Shown here one piece after another: positions 4,392 through 7,117 of a stretch of 7,117 bases of DNA. Position 1 is the first letter of the stretch. The number at the start of each line of letters is the position of its first letter. Origin of the DNA: Flavobacteriaceae bacterium (GTDB lineage Bacteria > Bacteroidota > Bacteroidia > Flavobacteriales > Flavobacteriaceae); the NCBI GenBank assembly GCA_947443815.1, contig CANEXR010000149.1, forward strand, positions 1 to 7,117, read 5' to 3'. The translations under genes were made by a program, and so were the position numbers. Under the pieces are notes generated by a model that ran no database searches, was not told the DNA's origin, and was given only the letters and a program-made list of their open reading frames with translations.

Positions 4392-7117
4392 TGTGTTTTG
4401 AGCAAAAATTATTGAAACATCTTTTGTTTTATTTTCAATAACTCCTAATGATTTATCGGTAAAACGAAGTGAAAAACGGCTATTATTTTCTCCTTTTGCT
4501 AGTGTTGTTGTATAGTTTTCTGTTTTAATATTGTGATAGGTTTTATCAGCATCATCATAAAGAAAAATGTCTTGATTTGAATCAAAATTTTCTAAACCAT
4601 CAATCATAAAACTTACTTCTCCTTCTGAATCTGCTTTAACTCCAATAGGATAAGAGCTGTAAGGATCAAAATAACCTTCGCCTTCTATAACAAGTTGATC
4701 TTCACCGTTTAATAAAAACATGTCAGAAGAAAAATCGTCAAGTATGTAACTGTCATAACCGTAATCGATAGCACTTGTTGCTTTTTCGTCAGCAAAACCT
4801 AAAATTACTTGACGATGGTATTTATTGTATGTATCAAAGCCTATACGAATGATTTTGTTAGTATTCTTTTCTAGAGGGTCACTACCATTTATTATAATAG
4901 GTAAGGTTTTATCTTTTTTATTGGTCGGATTAATTTTAAAAAGAGTGTTAGATGATGTGTCAGTTTCTTTTGCAAAATTTCTTTGGCTATTATTGAAAAC
5001 AATTGTTCCTCCAGTTGCGTTCCCGTATACAAAAAACCCTTGTCCGACAGGTATATTTTGGTTTGGAATTTTTGCGCTTAGACCTACATTTCCACTAATA
5101 TTCGATGCTACTACAGGTGGCAGACCTGCTAGTAAATTCCTTACAGCATAACCACCACGATACTGAGCTAAATAATGGCTGTTATTATCCGAAGAATGCT
5201 CCCAAAAATATAAAGTGCCATCAGTACCAAGGTTATCGGTAGTACTTAATATAGCATTGTCTGTAATAAACTTGTTCGAATCTAATGCAGAAGGATAGGG
5301 ATTACCTGTTAAGAATAATTCATCTGCCCCTGCTTTGTTTAATGGATTAGCTATTGTACCATTATTTGGTTTTCCAACAAAAGTAAAGTTTGAGGTACCA
5401 CCACTTCCTTTTGCAGTAAATCCTTGGCCAACACGCAGCGAGCTTGTCTCTGAAATTTTAATCCAGTTGGCATAATCGTCAATTTTACTTTCAAATATAT
5501 TAAGCCAATAAGAAGATAAAGTTGTAGGAGTAGAAGCAGATCCTGCCGTACCATTGTATCCAGAACTCCATAATAGATCTCTTGGAGTAGCATTAAGTCC
5601 ATCTTTCATTACTCCAGCTATGGTGTAATTAGTATTGTTTGCGGTAGCTTGAATAGGACTTACAGGCGAACTCCAATAGTTGTAGTTAAAAACATTTACT
5701 TGGCCTTGTTGGTCTCTTTCAATATATCCAGAACTGCTTGTGGCTAATTCACTATTAGTTTTTTGTACTAATTGTGACATACCTTGTAAATCTATTTTTC
5801 CATCTAGTTTTAGATACCAAGAATTTTCTAGTTTGTTGTCATTGTTCATCGTGATGGTTCTTCCTGTATCTACAATCATACCTAAGTCAACACTATTTGC
5901 AGGTTCTGTAATGTCATGATGAACTTTTATTATAGAATAATCATTATCGGTTACATCAAGGCCTCTAATGTCTTTTGCAGTATTATTAATTGCTGTAGCA
6001 AAACTACCTGTTGTTATTGTTTCAAAAGGCATTGGTGCTTGTTGAATATTAATATTTTTATGATTATAGATTTTGGTACCTATTAAGTCAACAGTGCTTG
6101 TTGTTAAGTCATCAATAATATCATCTTTGTAGGTGTCCATTCTATAATAACGTATCATATTAGTAAACGGGACAGCTATTTCAGTTGTTTCAGCGATGTT
6201 TTTTGGAATGACTGTACCTGTCAATGGTACTTTAGTTTCGTCTATTTCTTGGTATACTATTCTTTGTAATTGAGAATCAGTTAAACCTATATTAAATAAT
6301 CTAACTTCATCTATTTTTCCTTTAAAATAAGTGTCATTTGCAGTTGGGTTTTTACCAATTGTTAATGCAGATATGTCAGTTGTTATTGCGCCTGTTTTAG
6401 CGCTGCTAGCAACCATAGTACCATTCAAAAATAATTTTAAAGTTGCCCCATCATATGTAGCTCCCACATTATACCATTGATTTGTGTTTAAAAACACTGA
6501 TGCAAAAGGAGTGACTGGTGTAGAAAATGTTAATGTACTTCCGTTAAAAATAACTTGTAACTTTTTGTCATTAGTTATTTGTATTTGAAAATTTTTCTCA
6601 CCAAGTACAACACCAGTCGTATTGAAGCTACTATTTAAATCAATCCAAGCCATAAGGGATGCTTTTGCTAAGCCACCTAAAATAGTAGTATTATTTTCGG
6701 CATAATCATTACGACCATCAAAATCAAGGTACAATTTGGTGTGAAGATCTCTTGGTGAGCCAAAAGTTGCAGTATTAGTGTCATAAGCATCTAATATACC
6801 GTCATGATCAATATCAGCAGTTCCGTCAATAATTCCGTTATTATCTGAATCTAATGTTTTATAGTCATAGATTAATTTGTTTGTTGCAATATCAAAGGTA
6901 CTTCCGTCAGATTTGATGTCTAAATAATCTGGTTTACCATCGTTATTGGTGTCTTTTAGGAATGTTGCAGCAGGATTTATTAGGTTTGCAGTCCCTTGTC
7001 CTGAATTTCCATATTTAGTTGAGAAAGTAGCTCCAGTTCCATAGTCATAAATATCTAATATCCCATCACCAAAGTATTCAATTATTCCATCTCCATTACT
7101 GTCTTTTTGTCTAAACG
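4176..7117 (-). CDS. T9SS-secreted surface protein with thrombospondin-3-like repeats and LamG domain; N-terminus cut by window edge
   Basis: The frame stays open from the TAA at 4178-4176 to the right edge: 979 whole codons, first complete codon at 7115-7113. Window residues 1-114 hold Asp-rich calcium-binding motifs of the thrombospondin type 3 kind. Residues about 128-287 are a LamG / concanavalin A-like domain. The middle contains stretches typical of flavobacterial exported proteins (WYLKLDGKIDLQG, YIERDQQG, YNYWSSPV, LTGNPYPSALD, and two VGQGF motifs). The last 71 residues are a T9SS type A sorting domain. The protein should cross the outer membrane through the type IX system and be released or anchored at the surface, where it may bind polysaccharide or host/biofilm material; no enzymatic motif is seen. 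The TTG at 6734 is not the start: the coding signal continues upstream with the calcium-binding repeats. The next gene begins 202 bp after the stop, on the same strand. Confidence 0.93.
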   Translation of the reverse strand, partial: FRQKDSNGDGIIEYFGDGILDIYDYGTGATFSTKYGNSGQGTANLINPAATFLKDTNNDGKPDYLDIKSDGSTFDIATNKLIYDYKTLDSDNNGIIDGTADIDHDGILDAYDTNTATFGSPRDLHTKLYLDFDGRNDYAENNTTILGGLAKASLMAWIDLNSSFNTTGVVLGEKNFQIQITNDKKLQVIFNGSTLTFSTPVTPFASVFLNTNQWYNVGATYDGATLKLFLNGTMVASSAKTGAITTDISALTIGKNPTANDTYFKGKIDEVRLFNIGLTDSQLQRIVYQEIDETKVPLTGTVIPKNIAETTEIAVPFTNMIRYYRMDTYKDDIIDDLTTSTVDLIGTKIYNHKNINIQQAPMPFETITTGSFATAINNTAKDIRGLDVTDNDYSIIKVHHDITEPANSVDLGMIVDTGRTITMNNDNKLENSWYLKLDGKIDLQGMSQLVQKTNSELATSSSGYIERDQQGQVNVFNYNYWSSPVSPIQATANNTNYTIAGVMKDGLNATPRDLLWSSGYNGTAGSASTPTTLSSYWLNIFESKIDDYANWIKISETSSLRVGQGFTAKGSGGTSNFTFVGKPNNGTIANPLNKAGADELFLTGNPYPSALDSNKFITDNAILSTTDNLGTDGTLYFWEHSSDNNSHYLAQYRGGYAVRNLLAGLPPVVASNISGNVGLSAKIPNQNIPVGQGFFVYGNATGGTIVFNNSQRNFAKETDTSSNTLFKINPTNKKDKTLPIIINGSDPLEKNTNKIIRIGFDTYNKYHRQVILGFADEKATSAIDYGYDSYILDDFSSDMFLLNGEDQLVIEGEGYFDPYSSYPIGVKADSEGEVSFMIDGLENFDSNQDIFLYDDADKTYHNIKTENYTTTLAKGENNSRFSLRFTDKSLGVIENKTKDVSIIFAQNTNTLTINNTLADLTVEKVVLFNIIGQSIGVWDVSNQEQQNIKVPMKAISSGVYIAKIKTSKGFMSKKIVLNK
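6255..6734 (-). other. LamG / concanavalin A-like domain
   Basis: About 160 residues beginning YLDFDGRNDYAE and ending near DEVRLFNIGLTDSQLQRI. The segments seen are DGRNDY, MAWI, NQWYNVGATYDG, LKLFLNGTMV, LTIGKNP and GKIDEVRLFN. These are the usual beta-sandwich landmarks of the LamG_3 type, with the W-Y-x-V, D-G and L-N-G strands and the closing IDEVR strand. The domain commonly serves in carbohydrate or ligand binding. Confidence 0.88.
6777..7117 (-). other. Thrombospondin type 3-like calcium-binding repeats
   Basis: Window residues 1-113. The motifs are DSNGDGIIE (5-13), GDGILDIYD (16-24), DTNNDGKPDYLD (55-66), DSDNNGIID (89-97) and DIDHDGILDAYD (101-112). The alternating Asp/Asn with a Gly at the sixth position is the standard EF-like calcium loop of thrombospondin-3 repeats. 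Motif spacing is irregular, with about 30 residues between the second and third. The array probably extends to the right of the window. Confidence 0.85.

Noticed and set aside
4825..5602. Frames at 4825-5151 (plus) and 5351-5602 (minus, other frame)
   Set aside because: Both lie inside the LamG/T9SS gene, whose own frame is continuous and has recognisable motifs. These are shadow frames.
6732..6734. TTG at 6734 as the start of the LamG/T9SS protein
   Set aside because: The same frame continues upstream without a stop to the window edge and encodes calcium-binding repeats, so the TTG is an internal Leu codon.

Overview
The window is AT-rich and reads like a chromosomal piece of a member of the Bacteroidota, most likely a Flavobacterium-type organism. 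The basis is the protein content: a type IX secretion (T9SS) type A sorting domain, a LamG / thrombospondin-type-3 surface protein of the flavobacterial type, Thr-rich Ig-like and HYR-like repeat arrays, a signal peptide ending in GFSQ, and no Shine-Dalgarno sequence before the one visible start. All coding capacity is on the minus strand. It consists of two very long genes, each cut by a window edge.

Reading in the direction of transcription (right to left): positions 7117-4176 hold the C-terminal 979 residues of a cell-surface or secreted protein. It has Asp-rich calcium-binding (thrombospondin type 3-like) repeats, then a LamG / concanavalin A-like domain, then a long region typical of flavobacterial exported proteins, and a C-terminal T9SS type A sorting signal. 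Its N-terminus lies beyond the right edge. A 202-bp AT-rich gap (4175-3974) follows. It holds a 9-bp inverted repeat, a perfect 12-bp palindrome and a weak Bacteroidota-type promoter candidate.

The second gene starts at 3973 and runs off the left edge (1324 codons visible). It encodes a signal peptide, a choice-of-anchor-D-like beta domain, a complete PQQ-dependent soluble glucose dehydrogenase-like domain (sGDH family, with nearly all catalytic, PQQ and calcium residues recognisable), and then more than 700 residues of repeats. The repeats are one HYR-like unit, seven Ig-like units of 66-68 residues, and at least two and a half further HYR-like units. The C-terminus is outside the window; a T9SS sorting or gliding-motility-type C-terminal domain would be expected there, but this is inference.

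The most noteworthy element is this fusion of an intact periplasmic-type quinoprotein sugar dehydrogenase to a long, nearly charge-free, disulfide-capable stalk, which suggests a surface-displayed oxidoreductase. The two genes look like independent T9SS cargo rather than one pathway. No RNA genes, mobile elements or CRISPR arrays were seen.
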